Source of the DNA: Terrisporobacter glycolicus ATCC 14880 = DSM 1288
GTDB taxonomy: Bacteria > Bacillota > Clostridia > Peptostreptococcales > Peptostreptococcaceae
Reading direction: 5' to 3'
DNA: 64,000 nt
Assembly: GCF_036812735.1 (NCBI RefSeq)
Contig: NZ_CP117523.1
Coordinates: 930,001 to 994,000, forward strand
How positions within the stretch are numbered: the stretch's first letter is position 1; each line of letters starts with the position of its first letter. The notes below the pieces were generated by a model, which had not been told where the DNA came from, did no database searches, and saw only the letters and a program-made list of their open reading frames with translations. Below, piece after piece: positions 52,563-60,862 of this stretch. The position numbers and the translations under genes were made by a program.

Positions 52563-53639
52563 ATGGAAACTTTATTAATAAAGGGAAATGAAGCCTTAAC
52601 AGAAGGGGCAATCCGTGGAGGATGTAGATTTTATGCTGGATATCCAATTACTCCACAAACAGAAATATTAGAGATGATGTCATGGAGACAAAAAGAAGTA
52701 GGTGGAGTATTTATACAAGGAGAATCTGAAATTGCTAGTGTAAATATGGTTATGGGAGCTTGTGCTCTTGGAGCGAGAGCAATGACTTCTTCATCAGGGC
52801 CAGGTTTTTCACTAAAACAAGAAGGTATAGCTTATTGGGTATCAGCAGGATTACCAGCAGTAGTAGCTTGTGTCCAAAGATATGGTATAGGAGATGGATT
52901 TATAGGAGCAGGTCAAGATAACTATTGGCAGGCTGTCAAAGGTGGAGGAAATGGAGATTATCATCTAATAGTTTTGGCACCAAACAGTGTTCAAGAAAAC
53001 ATGGATATGGCTTATGAATCTTTTGAATTAGCTGAAAAATATATGCATCCAGTACTATTATTATCAGATGCAACTATTGGGCAAATGATAGAACCTTGTG
53101 TGGCACCACCAATGAAAGAATATGACAAGGATCAAGCACACTGGGCATGTAAAGGAACTCCAGTAGGAGAGAAAAATAAGGTTATAACAGATATAACTTA
53201 TTTTGAAGACCAAGATACATGGCAAAAGGGTTATATAGAAAAAATGCGTAGAGTTCAAGAAAATGAACAAAGATGGGAAGAAATCTCTATAGAAGATGCA
53301 GATGTGGTATTTGTAGCTTATGGAATATCATCTAGAGTTGCAGAAGGAGCAGTAAGAGAAGGTAGAAAGCAAGGATTAAAACTTGGATTAATAAGACCGA
53401 AAACTCTATGGCCTTACCCAAGAAAAGCATTTAAAAAGTTGCCAGAAACTTTAAAAGGTTTAGTAACTGTTGAAATGAACATGATGTCTCAAATGAAAGA
53501 AGACGTTATTATATCTTGTGAAAATAAATATCCAGTATATTCAGCTGCAACAGCACAACATATGCCGGAAGTAAATCAGTTAATAGATTATGCAAAAAAT
53601 ATTATTGATGGAAAAGCAACTGTAGAGGAGGTATTTTAA
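52563..53639 (+). CDS. vorB: 2-oxoacid:ferredoxin oxidoreductase alpha subunit (VorB type)
   Basis: A 358-residue alpha subunit. LIKGNEALTEGAIRGGCRF, YAGYPITPQTEILEMMSW and SSGPGFSLKQEGI match the VorB (3-methyl-2-oxobutanoate) branch closely. The C-terminal domain has VAYGISSRVAEGAV and LIRPKTLWPYP. It forms the catalytic core with the beta subunit, converting a 2-oxo acid and CoA to acyl-CoA, CO2 and reduced ferredoxin. I use ATG 52563 behind AGGGGGG; an in-frame ATG at 52527 would overlap the ferredoxin gene. Branched-chain specificity is inferred from family resemblance. Confidence 0.88.
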   Translation: METLLIKGNEALTEGAIRGGCRFYAGYPITPQTEILEMMSWRQKEVGGVFIQGESEIASVNMVMGACALGARAMTSSSGPGFSLKQEGIAYWVSAGLPAVVACVQRYGIGDGFIGAGQDNYWQAVKGGGNGDYHLIVLAPNSVQENMDMAYESFELAEKYMHPVLLLSDATIGQMIEPCVAPPMKEYDKDQAHWACKGTPVGEKNKVITDITYFEDQDTWQKGYIEKMRRVQENEQRWEEISIEDADVVFVAYGISSRVAEGAVREGRKQGLKLGLIRPKTLWPYPRKAFKKLPETLKGLVTVEMNMMSQMKEDVIISCENKYPVYSAATAQHMPEVNQLIDYAKNIIDGKATVEEVF

Positions 53640-53641
53640 CT

Positions 53642-54373
53642 ATGTCTAAAAAAGCACCTGCAATTATGATGAAAGAAAACATGTTTTGTGGAGGATGTGG
53701 TCATTCTTTATTTGACAGAATACTTGGAGAAGTACTTACAGAAATGGATATTTGTCAGGATACAATAATATGTTCTGATATAGGATGTAACCATATGTTC
53801 CAATTTAGTATGAATGTGGATGTTGTAGTTCCTCCTCACGGAAAAATGGGAGCAGCAATGACTGCAATGAAGAGAGTAAGACCAGATAAATATATATTTA
53901 CAATAGCTGGAGATGGTGGAGCATACGCCATAGGGCTTGGAGAAACAATGTCTGCAGCAATAAGAAATGAAAACGTGGCATTCTTTGTAATGAATAATGG
54001 ATTATTTGCAATGACTGGTGGACAAATGGCCCCAACTACAATACCTGGTCAAAAAACTGCGTCAACTCCATATGGCAGAAACTTTGAAGATCATGGAGCT
54101 ACAATAGATGTGGTAAAAACTATGGGAAATTTAGATATAGCATATCTTGCTAGATGTACAATTACTAATCCCAAGGAAATCAATAAAACTAAGAGATATA
54201 TTAAGAAAGCATTGGAAAAACAAAGAGAAAAACAAGGATTTTGTTTAGTAGAAGTACTTGTTCCTTGTCCAACAAACTGGGGATTAAATCCAGTAGATGC
54301 AATGAAGAGAATAGAGAATGAATTAATTCCAAACTATCCACTAGGTGAATTTATTGATAAGGGGGCAAAATAA
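53642..54373 (+). CDS. 2-oxoacid:ferredoxin oxidoreductase beta subunit (TPP-binding)
   Basis: A 243-residue TPP-binding subunit. FCGGCGHSLFDRIL is the N-terminal Cys motif, SDIGCNHMFQF, then HGKMGAAMTAMKRVRP and the TPP/Mg motif IAGDGGAYAIGLGE with the downstream Asn in MNNGLFAMTGGQ. It starts two bases after the alpha-subunit stop, with GAGGAG inside that gene, so translation is coupled. It is the catalytic partner of VorB in acyl-CoA formation. Confidence 0.9.
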   Translation: MSKKAPAIMMKENMFCGGCGHSLFDRILGEVLTEMDICQDTIICSDIGCNHMFQFSMNVDVVVPPHGKMGAAMTAMKRVRPDKYIFTIAGDGGAYAIGLGETMSAAIRNENVAFFVMNNGLFAMTGGQMAPTTIPGQKTASTPYGRNFEDHGATIDVVKTMGNLDIAYLARCTITNPKEINKTKRYIKKALEKQREKQGFCLVEVLVPCPTNWGLNPVDAMKRIENELIPNYPLGEFIDKGAK

Positions 54374-54374
54374 T

Positions 54375-54920
54375 ATGTTAAATGAAATAATTTGTGCTGG
54401 TTTTGGAGGACAAGGTGTCCTAACAGCAGGAAAAATATTAATATATGTAGCATATAAGGCAAAAAAACAACTTACATGGTTCCCTTCATATGGAAATGAA
54501 ATGAGAGGTGGAAGTGCAAACTGTAATGTTGTAATAAGCGATGAAAAAATAGCAAGTCCAGTTGTAAAAAATCCAAGCATATTACTAGGAATGAATAGTG
54601 TTTCTGTTAATAAGTATGAACCATTAATGAAAAAAGATGGATACATGTTTGTTAATAGCTCTTTAGTAGATAAAGATAAGGCATATAGAGATGATGTAAA
54701 TGTTGTTTTAGTACCTGTAACAGAGATAGCTCAAGGAATAAAAAATGAAAGAGCGGCTAATATATGTATGTTAGGTACAATGGTTAAAAAGTTAGGAATA
54801 TTTACAAAAGAAGAATTTGAAGATGGCATGTGTGAATACTTTGAAAATTTAGGTAAGGGCAAATTTAATCCTAAAAATATTGAAGCTTTTGAAGCGGGCT
54901 ATAATTACCAATTAAATTAA
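54375..54920 (+). CDS. 2-oxoacid:ferredoxin oxidoreductase gamma subunit
   Basis: A 181-residue gamma subunit. ICAGFGGQGVLTAGKILIY and PSYGNEMRGGSANCNVVIS are the standard motifs, followed by VPVTEIAQGIKNERAANICM. The ATG at 54375 is one base after the beta-subunit stop; AAGGGGG precedes it. An upstream in-frame codon at 54345 would overlap the beta gene by 29 bases and is less likely. With this subunit the four-subunit complex is complete. A terminator follows. Confidence 0.9.
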   Translation: MLNEIICAGFGGQGVLTAGKILIYVAYKAKKQLTWFPSYGNEMRGGSANCNVVISDEKIASPVVKNPSILLGMNSVSVNKYEPLMKKDGYMFVNSSLVDKDKAYRDDVNVVLVPVTEIAQGIKNERAANICMLGTMVKKLGIFTKEEFEDGMCEYFENLGKGKFNPKNIEAFEAGYNYQLN

Positions 54921-54936
54921 AATATAAAATAAGTAA

Positions 54937-54975
54937 TCTAGAGAATCTTAATAATTTTTATTAGGATTCTCTAGA
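54937..54975 (+). terminator. Terminator after the oxidoreductase operon
   Basis: Arms of 14 bases (54937-54950 / 54962-54975) pair with one G-T pair. The T-rich sequence is mostly in the loop, so strength is uncertain. Confidence 0.65.
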
Positions 54976-54995
54976 TTTAAAATAAATACTAAAAA

Positions 54996-55056
54996 TCAAT
55001 TACATAAAAAATGAAATAAATGTAATTATTTCTTCTTTCATTTTTGATATAATTGA
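54996..55056. promoter_or_regulatory. Inverted repeat spanning the promoter of the M20 operon
   Basis: Arms of 21 bases (54996-55016 and 55036-55056) pair with two differences around a 19-base centre. The right arm contains a -10-like GATATAAT. The half-site TCAATTA-ATCAAAAAT resembles the arms of the repeat at 58821, next to the divergent regulator. Confidence 0.55.
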
Positions 55057-55100
55057 TTTTGACTCGAAAATTGAAAATAAATATAATGGGGGAATGGAAA

Positions 55101-56240
55101 ATGAATAATAAATTTTTAGACATTATTGATGAAATTAGAGATGAAATAATTGAGTTGAGTATGGATATATATAATAATCCAGAAATAGCAATGGAAGAAC
55201 ATAGATCATGCAAAGAGCTATCAGAATTCTTAAAATATAAGGGATTTGAAATAGTAGAAAATTTAGGTGGAATGGATACCGCATTTAAGGCTAGTAAAAA
55301 AAATGGAAACGGGCCGAAAATAGCATTTATAGCAGAATACGATGCACTACCTTATGGACATGCTTGCGGACATCATTTAATTTGTAGCATGAGTATAGCT
55401 GCAGCAATTTCTTTATCTCAGGTATTAGATACGTATGGAGGAGAAGTAAGTGTTATAGGAACACCAGCAGAAGAAATAGGAGAAGGTAAGCCATATTTAA
55501 TAGAAAAGGGAGTATTTGATGATTATGACATAGCTATGATGATTCATCCTGCTGGTGTAACATGTATAGAACCAGATGAAGTTAATGTGGGAGGATATGA
55601 TTTTACATTTAAAGGTAAAGCTAGCCATGCAGGTCAAGTTCCTTTTGATGGAGTGAATGCACTTGATGCAATTGTACTATTTTATCAAAATATCAGTCTT
55701 CTTAGACAACAATTAAAAGACGGCACTAGAATACATGGCATAATAGTGAATGGAGGAGAAGTTGTAAATTCTATTCCAGATGTTTGTACTATTAGATATG
55801 AAGTAAGGCATCTTGATTATGACTATTTTCAGGAAGTTATTGAGAAGGTTATAAGGTGTGCAAAAGCTGCAGCATTAGCAACTGGATGCGAATTAGAATA
55901 CGAGCCATTTGAAAGAACTTGTTTAAGTCTAAGAAAAAATAAAATATTGGCAAACTTATTCAAAAAACATATGGAGTCATGCGGAATTTATGAGGAAGGA
56001 ATTTATTGTGGTGGTGCTTCAGATATAGGTGACTTAAGTCATAAATTACCTGCTTTGCAACCATTAATTGTGTTTTCGGAAAATAAAGAAGAGGTTCATA
56101 CTAAGGAATTTTTAGAAGAATCAATAAAACCTTTTGCGCATGAAAGGCTGATTATAGGAGCCAAGCTTTTAGCATTAACAGGATTTGATTTGTTAAAGGA
56201 TAGTAAGCTAGTAGATAAAATTAAGAGTGAAATGATTTAA
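55101..56240 (+). CDS. M20-family amidohydrolase (first of a tandem pair)
   Basis: A 379-residue metallo-amidohydrolase. NNPEIAMEEHRSCKELSEF is the N-terminal motif. AEYDALPYGHACGHHLI and GTPAEEIGEGKPYLIEKG hold metal ligands and catalytic Glu; GKASHAGQVPFDGVNALDA starts the dimerisation domain; GGASDIGDLSH is near the end. Relatives cleave N-acyl amino acids or dipeptide-like amides. The start at ATG 55101 has GGGGGAATGG upstream; an earlier in-frame ATG at 55053 lies in the promoter repeat and is not used. It is about two-thirds identical to the next gene by eye. Confidence 0.87.
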   Translation: MNNKFLDIIDEIRDEIIELSMDIYNNPEIAMEEHRSCKELSEFLKYKGFEIVENLGGMDTAFKASKKNGNGPKIAFIAEYDALPYGHACGHHLICSMSIAAAISLSQVLDTYGGEVSVIGTPAEEIGEGKPYLIEKGVFDDYDIAMMIHPAGVTCIEPDEVNVGGYDFTFKGKASHAGQVPFDGVNALDAIVLFYQNISLLRQQLKDGTRIHGIIVNGGEVVNSIPDVCTIRYEVRHLDYDYFQEVIEKVIRCAKAAALATGCELEYEPFERTCLSLRKNKILANLFKKHMESCGIYEEGIYCGGASDIGDLSHKLPALQPLIVFSENKEEVHTKEFLEESIKPFAHERLIIGAKLLALTGFDLLKDSKLVDKIKSEMI

Positions 56241-56255
56241 TTAAGGGGGGTATAT

Positions 56256-57401
56256 ATGAAGGAAAAAATATTACTTAAAATAGAATCTATAAGAGAAGAA
56301 ATAATAAATTTAAGTATGGATATATACAATAATCCAGAAATAGCAATGGAAGAATATGAGTCAAGTAAGAAGTTAGCTAATTATTTAAGAGAAAAAGGTT
56401 TTGATGTAGAGGAAAATTTTGAAGGAATGAAAACTGCATTTAAAGCCACTATAAAAAATGGAGAGGGACCGAAAATAGCCTTATGTGCAGAATATGATGC
56501 ATTACCTTATGGACACGCTTGTGGACATCACTTAATAGGAGCAATAAGTATAGCAGCAGGAATAGGAATAGCAGAAGCTTTAAAAAAATATAGTGGTGAA
56601 ATCAGTATATTGGGCACACCAGCAGAAGAAATAGGAGAAGGAAAGCCGTATTTAATAGAAAAAGGGGTATTTGATAATTATGACCTAGCTATGATGGTTC
56701 ATCCTTTTGCTGATACATGTATAGAACCTATCGTTACAACAATAGGAGGATATGATTTTACTTTTGTAGGAAAAACAAGCCATGCAGGAGCTAAGCCATA
56801 TGAAGGCATAAATGCACTTGATGCAGTTGTAAGTTTCTACAATAATATAAGCGTGTTGAGACAACAATTAAAAGATGGTACTAGAATACACGGAATAATA
56901 TTAGAAGGTGGAGATGTGGTAAATTCCATACCTGATAGATGTAAGATGAGATACGAAATAAGATCAACAGAGACAGACTATTATAGTGAAATAGTTGAAA
57001 AAGTTATAAATTGTGCAAAAGCAGCTGCATTAGCAACTGGATGTGAATTAGAATATAATCAATTTGAACGTGTTTGCTTAGGTTTAAAGAGGAACAAAAC
57101 TTTGGCAGACATATTCAAAAGTAAAATGGGTGAATTTGGAATAGTAGATAGCCCAAAACAATTAAGTGGAGGCTCAACTGATATGGGAGATGTAAGTCAT
57201 GTAATACCATCTCTTCATCCAATGGTGAAATTTGTAGAAAACAATGAAGATGTTCATACTAAAGAGTTTTTATCATCTTCCAAAAAACCATTTGCTTTTA
57301 ATATGTTAATAAATAGCGCTAAAACACTAGCTATGACAGCTTTAGAAGTTTTAAAAAATCCACAGCTAGTTGATGAAATGAAAAAAGAACATAACAATTA
57401 G
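56256..57401 (+). CDS. M20-family amidohydrolase (second of a tandem pair)
   Basis: A 381-residue paralogue of the gene 15 bases upstream. The shared blocks are SMDIYNNPEIAMEE, AEYDALPYGHACGHHLI, GTPAEEIGEGKPYLIEKGVF, RQQLKDGTRIHGII and CAKAAALATGCELEY. Differences are concentrated in substrate-facing segments (VTTIGGYDF; LSGGSTDMGDVSH instead of GGASDIGDLSH), which suggests related but distinct substrates. All metal residues are intact. AAGGGGGG precedes the ATG. The pair and the regulator at 57504 form a self-contained unit. Confidence 0.87.
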   Translation: MKEKILLKIESIREEIINLSMDIYNNPEIAMEEYESSKKLANYLREKGFDVEENFEGMKTAFKATIKNGEGPKIALCAEYDALPYGHACGHHLIGAISIAAGIGIAEALKKYSGEISILGTPAEEIGEGKPYLIEKGVFDNYDLAMMVHPFADTCIEPIVTTIGGYDFTFVGKTSHAGAKPYEGINALDAVVSFYNNISVLRQQLKDGTRIHGIILEGGDVVNSIPDRCKMRYEIRSTETDYYSEIVEKVINCAKAAALATGCELEYNQFERVCLGLKRNKTLADIFKSKMGEFGIVDSPKQLSGGSTDMGDVSHVIPSLHPMVKFVENNEDVHTKEFLSSSKKPFAFNMLINSAKTLAMTALEVLKNPQLVDEMKKEHNN

Positions 57402-57454
57402 CTAATAATAGAAAATATTATTATAAATTTAGCCACAACTAATAAAATCCCTAA

Positions 57455-57502
57455 AAAAGCTATGGTATAACTAAAAAAATTTGGTTTTACCATAGCTTTT
57501 TC
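57455..57502. terminator. Bidirectional terminator between M20 pair and regulator
   Basis: A perfect 13-bp stem (57455-57467 / 57488-57500, AAAAGCTATGGTA and its complement) lies between converging genes with A and T runs on the proper sides. Confidence 0.85.
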
Positions 57503-57503
57503 T

Positions 57504-58799
57504 TTAAAATAATATTTCAGTAAGATTTTTAGGTCTTCCTTTTCCGTTGCTAGTTTCTTTGGCAATAACTCGTCCTAAATTAGAAGAGACTATTTTCTGA
57601 AGAATCCTCCTAGCACTTCTTTCACTTAAATCTAACAAATCAGCCAGTTCCTTTGAATCATATATATTGCTTTTTCTTGTTTCATTTAAAGCAATTATTT
57701 TAACTATAGATTCACAGCTAAGTCCTGTACTTTCTGAAATATGTATTAATTTTTCATCAGAAACTTTAAGGGAGTAATTTAAAGATCCTTCCTCGCCTAA
57801 AGGTCCTATCATAGTGTCATCTTCATCTACCATATATATATGAGATGATTTTGAATCTATGGATTTTAATAAGGCTTTTCTAGCATTTGTTTCAGCTTGA
57901 TAAGACGTTGTACCTATTCCAAGGCCTATGTTTAGAAAAAAACCAATATGTTTAATATCCTTCGATAATTCCAATAATTTATTATAGTTTTCTTTATCGT
58001 AAATAGCTCCTTTATTGGCAAATATTATGTACTCATTACGACCAAATGGAAACAAAGAACCTTGAATGCTTCTAACATAATCGACTATATATTTGTCCAT
58101 ATCTGACTTTTTTATCATATTAGAATAGTAGTATTCTATGTCATTTTTATTATCTGTAAAACTTATTATTTCCACTGCAATTTGAGAATATTGAGCCATA
58201 CTTAACGCATATTTGCCCTTTAGCTCTTTGTAGGCAACTTTAATTAAAGGAATGGTAGGTTCTAATCTATATACAGGATAACCTTTTTTCTTTAGTTCAC
58301 TATAAACATCACTAAAACCAGTTATCATAACATTAGTTTTTCCTTCATTGTATAGCTCTTCATGCCACAAAATAGCTTGTGTTTCATTTGTTTGTTTTGT
58401 AAAAGGATTGCTATATAAATTAGTAGGTTCAATGGAAAATTCTTTTATTATATCTTCTAAAACTTCATTTTCAATAACATCTATACTTATTTTATCGAAG
58501 TTAGCATTGTCTGATTTTATCTCCCATAAAGCTTTTACAATACTTGTACCTCCCCTAGATACAAAGTCGTAAGGCTTTTTAATATTGTAATTATCTTTTA
58601 CATATTCACTTACAGCACATCCAGTAAACATAATTGCGTCACACTCATTTTCACAATCACTTATTACTTCTAATGTGTCTTCGACTTTTTCTCTATTATA
58701 TATTTTAATTTCCATGTGGGGATTGATCTCTTTTAAGCAGTCTTTTATTTTTGTACTAGAAAATAAAGGACCAATTATTCCTATCACCATTGACTTCAC
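57504..58799 (-). CDS. Three-domain transcriptional regulator with cyclase-like middle domain
   Basis: A 431-residue protein. Residues 1-195 look like an alpha/beta sensor (GIIGPLFSS, DAIMFTGCAVSEYV, FVSRGGTSIVKALW). Residues 205-330 hold GLGIGTTSYQAETNARKAL, a pattern shared by GTP cyclohydrolase III and GGDEF-fold proteins, without a GGDEF signature. Residues 355-420 form a winged helix (LADLLDLSERSARRILQKI) with a basic tail (NGKGRPKNL). It may sense a nucleotide or metabolite. It is divergent in position and converges on the M20 genes; inverted repeats with related half-sites lie at its own promoter and at the M20 promoter, so it probably controls them. I cannot name the family. Confidence 0.6.
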   Translation of the reverse strand: MKSMVIGIIGPLFSSTKIKDCLKEINPHMEIKIYNREKVEDTLEVISDCENECDAIMFTGCAVSEYVKDNYNIKKPYDFVSRGGTSIVKALWEIKSDNANFDKISIDVIENEVLEDIIKEFSIEPTNLYSNPFTKQTNETQAILWHEELYNEGKTNVMITGFSDVYSELKKKGYPVYRLEPTIPLIKVAYKELKGKYALSMAQYSQIAVEIISFTDNKNDIEYYYSNMIKKSDMDKYIVDYVRSIQGSLFPFGRNEYIIFANKGAIYDKENYNKLLELSKDIKHIGFFLNIGLGIGTTSYQAETNARKALLKSIDSKSSHIYMVDEDDTMIGPLGEEGSLNYSLKVSDEKLIHISESTGLSCESIVKIIALNETRKSNIYDSKELADLLDLSERSARRILQKIVSSNLGRVIAKETSNGKGRPKNLTEILF

Positions 58800-58820
58800 T
58801 CCTAATAAAAATTTACGTCT

Positions 58821-58888
58821 ATATATTATTTTATCATAAATTGAAAACTATTATTAGGTGCTTTTCAATTTATGATAAAATAATATAT
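58821..58888. promoter_or_regulatory. Perfect 27-bp inverted repeat upstream of the regulator
   Basis: Arms at 58821-58847 and 58862-58888 are perfect complements around a 14-base centre (CTATTATTAGGTGC). It begins 21 bases upstream of the start codon at 58799 on the minus strand, so it lies in the promoter or leader. The arms contain TCAATTTATGATAAAAT, related to the half-site at 54996-55056. It can also form a very stable RNA hairpin. Confidence 0.7.
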
Positions 58889-58901
58889 TTTTATGCAAAT
58901 A

Positions 58902-58940
58902 AAAATCACTCCTATGCTATAGGCAAAAGGAGTGACTTTT
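58902..58940 (-). terminator. Terminator of the secreted helical protein
   Basis: AAAATCACTCCT (58902-58913) pairs with AGGAGTGACTTTT (58928-58940) with one bulged base. On the minus strand the stem is followed by a T run. Confidence 0.75.
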
Positions 58941-58957
58941 ATTTTAAAATATTAAAT

Positions 58958-59917
58958 TTATTTTATTCCAGCTGCAGTATGTAATATTTCAGTTGCGGCA
59001 AAAGCAGTTTCATAGTTTAGTAAATTATTTTTTCTTCCATAAGTTATAGATTCGTTTAATGCATTTATCCAGTCTTCTTTAGTATCTGCTGTAGCATTTT
59101 GTACACCTTCTACATCAGTCATTACTCTTCTTAATATAGTATTATCAAGTGTTGAAATTTCACCTGCTAGTCTATATATATCTTTAACATATTCATTTTC
59201 TGGATCCATATCTTTTATTCTTTCTACTGCTGTGTTAGCAAATATAACCATTCTATCATAATTATCTCTATCTATAAGGTTTTTGTTATCCATTATATCT
59301 ATTGCTATTCTCATTTCTTCTATAGCATATTTTAGTTGTTCTTGGTCAATATTTGATGATTTCACATCTTTAGCGGCAAGTTTGTCTGCATATTTATGTA
59401 AGAATTTATTTGCATTATTTAATGTTGTTTTATTTATATAATTTTTATATTCAGAGTGTACAATATCAGACAATGTTCCATTTAAGTAGCCTAGTACTGT
59501 TTCTTTGTGCTCTTTACTATAATCATTATCAAAAGCTTCTTTTATATTTTTCATTTCCCCGTAAAGTCTATCTGATATATCTATTGCCATTCTAAGCTGT
59601 TCAGCAGTTTCATTAATAAATGTGATATGCTCGTTACTTTCCATTCCTCTAACCCTTTCAACTGCAGCACTTGCAAACGCAAGTACGTATTCACGGTTAT
59701 CTGGATTAGCTAAATCTTTATTATCTAAATAATCAACTACAACTCTTATCTCCTCTATAGCATATGCTAATTGTTGATTATATTCCTCTGTTGCAGCAGT
59801 CTTTTCACCTGTATTTATCTCCTTAGCACTTACTTCTATTGCTGGAGATATAGCTGAAAACATTAATGCTGCAGCCATAGCACTACCTACAAGTCTAGCC
59901 ATTTTATTTTTTATCAT
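58958..59917 (-). CDS. Secreted two-repeat helical protein (possibly CAMP-factor-like)
   Basis: A 319-residue exported protein. The signal peptide is MIKNKMARLVGSAMAAALMF followed by a VSA cleavage motif. The mature part is almost wholly helical and has two related halves: YAIEEIRVVVDYLDNKDLAN with ASAAVERVRGM, and YAIEEMRIAIDIMDNKNLID with ANTAVERIKDM. The C-terminal part (KEDWINALNESITYGRKNN, then ILHTAAGI) resembles the end of CAMP factors, pore-forming secreted proteins of Gram-positives, but only weakly. I chose ATG 59917 with AAAGGAGG upstream; upstream in-frame codons would put that site inside the gene. No wall-anchor motif is present, so it is probably released. Confidence 0.6.
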   Translation of the reverse strand: MIKNKMARLVGSAMAAALMFSAISPAIEVSAKEINTGEKTAATEEYNQQLAYAIEEIRVVVDYLDNKDLANPDNREYVLAFASAAVERVRGMESNEHITFINETAEQLRMAIDISDRLYGEMKNIKEAFDNDYSKEHKETVLGYLNGTLSDIVHSEYKNYINKTTLNNANKFLHKYADKLAAKDVKSSNIDQEQLKYAIEEMRIAIDIMDNKNLIDRDNYDRMVIFANTAVERIKDMDPENEYVKDIYRLAGEISTLDNTILRRVMTDVEGVQNATADTKEDWINALNESITYGRKNNLLNYETAFAATEILHTAAGIK

Positions 59918-60067
59918 ACCCTTATTCCTCCTTTGAATTAAAAAAGCTTTATATGTTCTACGTTTAATTTGTGAACCATTCATTATAGATTTTATAGATT
60001 AAGATATTAATTAACAATTATCATAAGGTGTAGTTTTTTATCCTTTAAGTGACCATAAAGTATAATT

Positions 60068-60101
60068 AGTATTATAAATAATACTGCTTTAGTAGTACTA
60101 C
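60068..60101. promoter_or_regulatory. Palindromes upstream of the TasA-like operon
   Basis: An 18-bp palindrome (AGTATTATAAATAATACT, 60068-60085) and a 10-bp palindrome (GTAGTACTAC, 60092-60101) lie about 150-175 bases before the first gene. A TATAAT with a weak TTGTAT box lies between them and the gene (about 60130-60160). They are candidate regulator sites; nothing else is seen in the 327 bases between the divergent genes. Confidence 0.4.
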
Positions 60102-60244
60102 GAAATGATTATAATAATAACTGCTACGTATTGTATAAAATTATAGTATTGTATAATATATTTTTAGTTCTACATTCAACTACAATAATAGATATAAACA
60201 TTCAAGGGGTTTTAAAAAGAGTGTAAAATATAGGGGGATGAAAA

Positions 60245-60787
60245 ATGAAAAAGAACAAAACAATAGCATATTTATTAGCAGCAACATTATTAGTTGGGGG
60301 GACTTTTGTAGGAACTAAAGCACTTTTCTCAGATAAAGAAGAAGCTTATCATGATTTAGTAATAACAATGGGGAATCTAAATGTAGATGTTACAGAAGGT
60401 GAATGGGTAAATCTAAATGATAAAAATACAGAAGCTACTAATACAGGAAGTAAAGATGTATTTACTAATGTAAAACCAGGAGATAGATTTGAAAAGAAAT
60501 TTGTAATAAAAAATAATGGAACATTAAATCAAAAACTTACTATAAGTGGTGGATATGTATTACAAGGTTATTCTAAGGATGTACTAGTAGGACAAACTTT
60601 TACTGATTTAAATAATAAAGTGTTAAAAGCTGGAGAATCAGTTGAAGCTATTATAGATGTTTGTATACCTGAGGATACAAAAGGTTTATTTGGGGATAAA
60701 GACGGACTTAACTTAAATGAAAGACCTACATTTAACTTTAATGACTTAGTTGCACCATTTGAAATAAATGCAACTCAAGTTAACTAA
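60245..60787 (+). CDS. TasA/camelysin-family fibre protein with SipW-type signal
   Basis: A 180-residue exported protein. The signal region AYLLAATLLVGGTFVGTKA followed by LFSDKEEA is the SipW-dependent type (TKALFSD motif after the hydrophobic core). The mature part VITMGNLNVDVTEG, then KPGDRFEKKFVIKNNGTLNQ, is the TasA/CalY beta-sandwich pattern. TasA forms extracellular matrix fibres in Bacillus; camelysin is a close relative. The dedicated peptidase SipW is encoded at 62893. AGGGGGATG precedes the ATG. A terminator after this gene allows high expression relative to the rest of the operon. Confidence 0.87.
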   Translation: MKKNKTIAYLLAATLLVGGTFVGTKALFSDKEEAYHDLVITMGNLNVDVTEGEWVNLNDKNTEATNTGSKDVFTNVKPGDRFEKKFVIKNNGTLNQKLTISGGYVLQGYSKDVLVGQTFTDLNNKVLKAGESVEAIIDVCIPEDTKGLFGDKDGLNLNERPTFNFNDLVAPFEINATQVN

Positions 60788-60814
60788 TTTAGAATCAGAT
60801 AAATTACAATAAAT

Positions 60815-60845
60815 AAAAGCGCCCTTATTTATGGGGCGCTTTTTT
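60815..60845 (+). terminator. Terminator after the TasA-like gene
   Basis: A 10-bp GC-rich stem (AAAAGCGCCC / GGGGCGCTTTT) with an 8-base loop is followed by five or more T residues. It probably acts as partial terminator inside the fibre operon. Confidence 0.85.
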
Positions 60846-60862
60846 AGAAAAGGGGAATTTTA

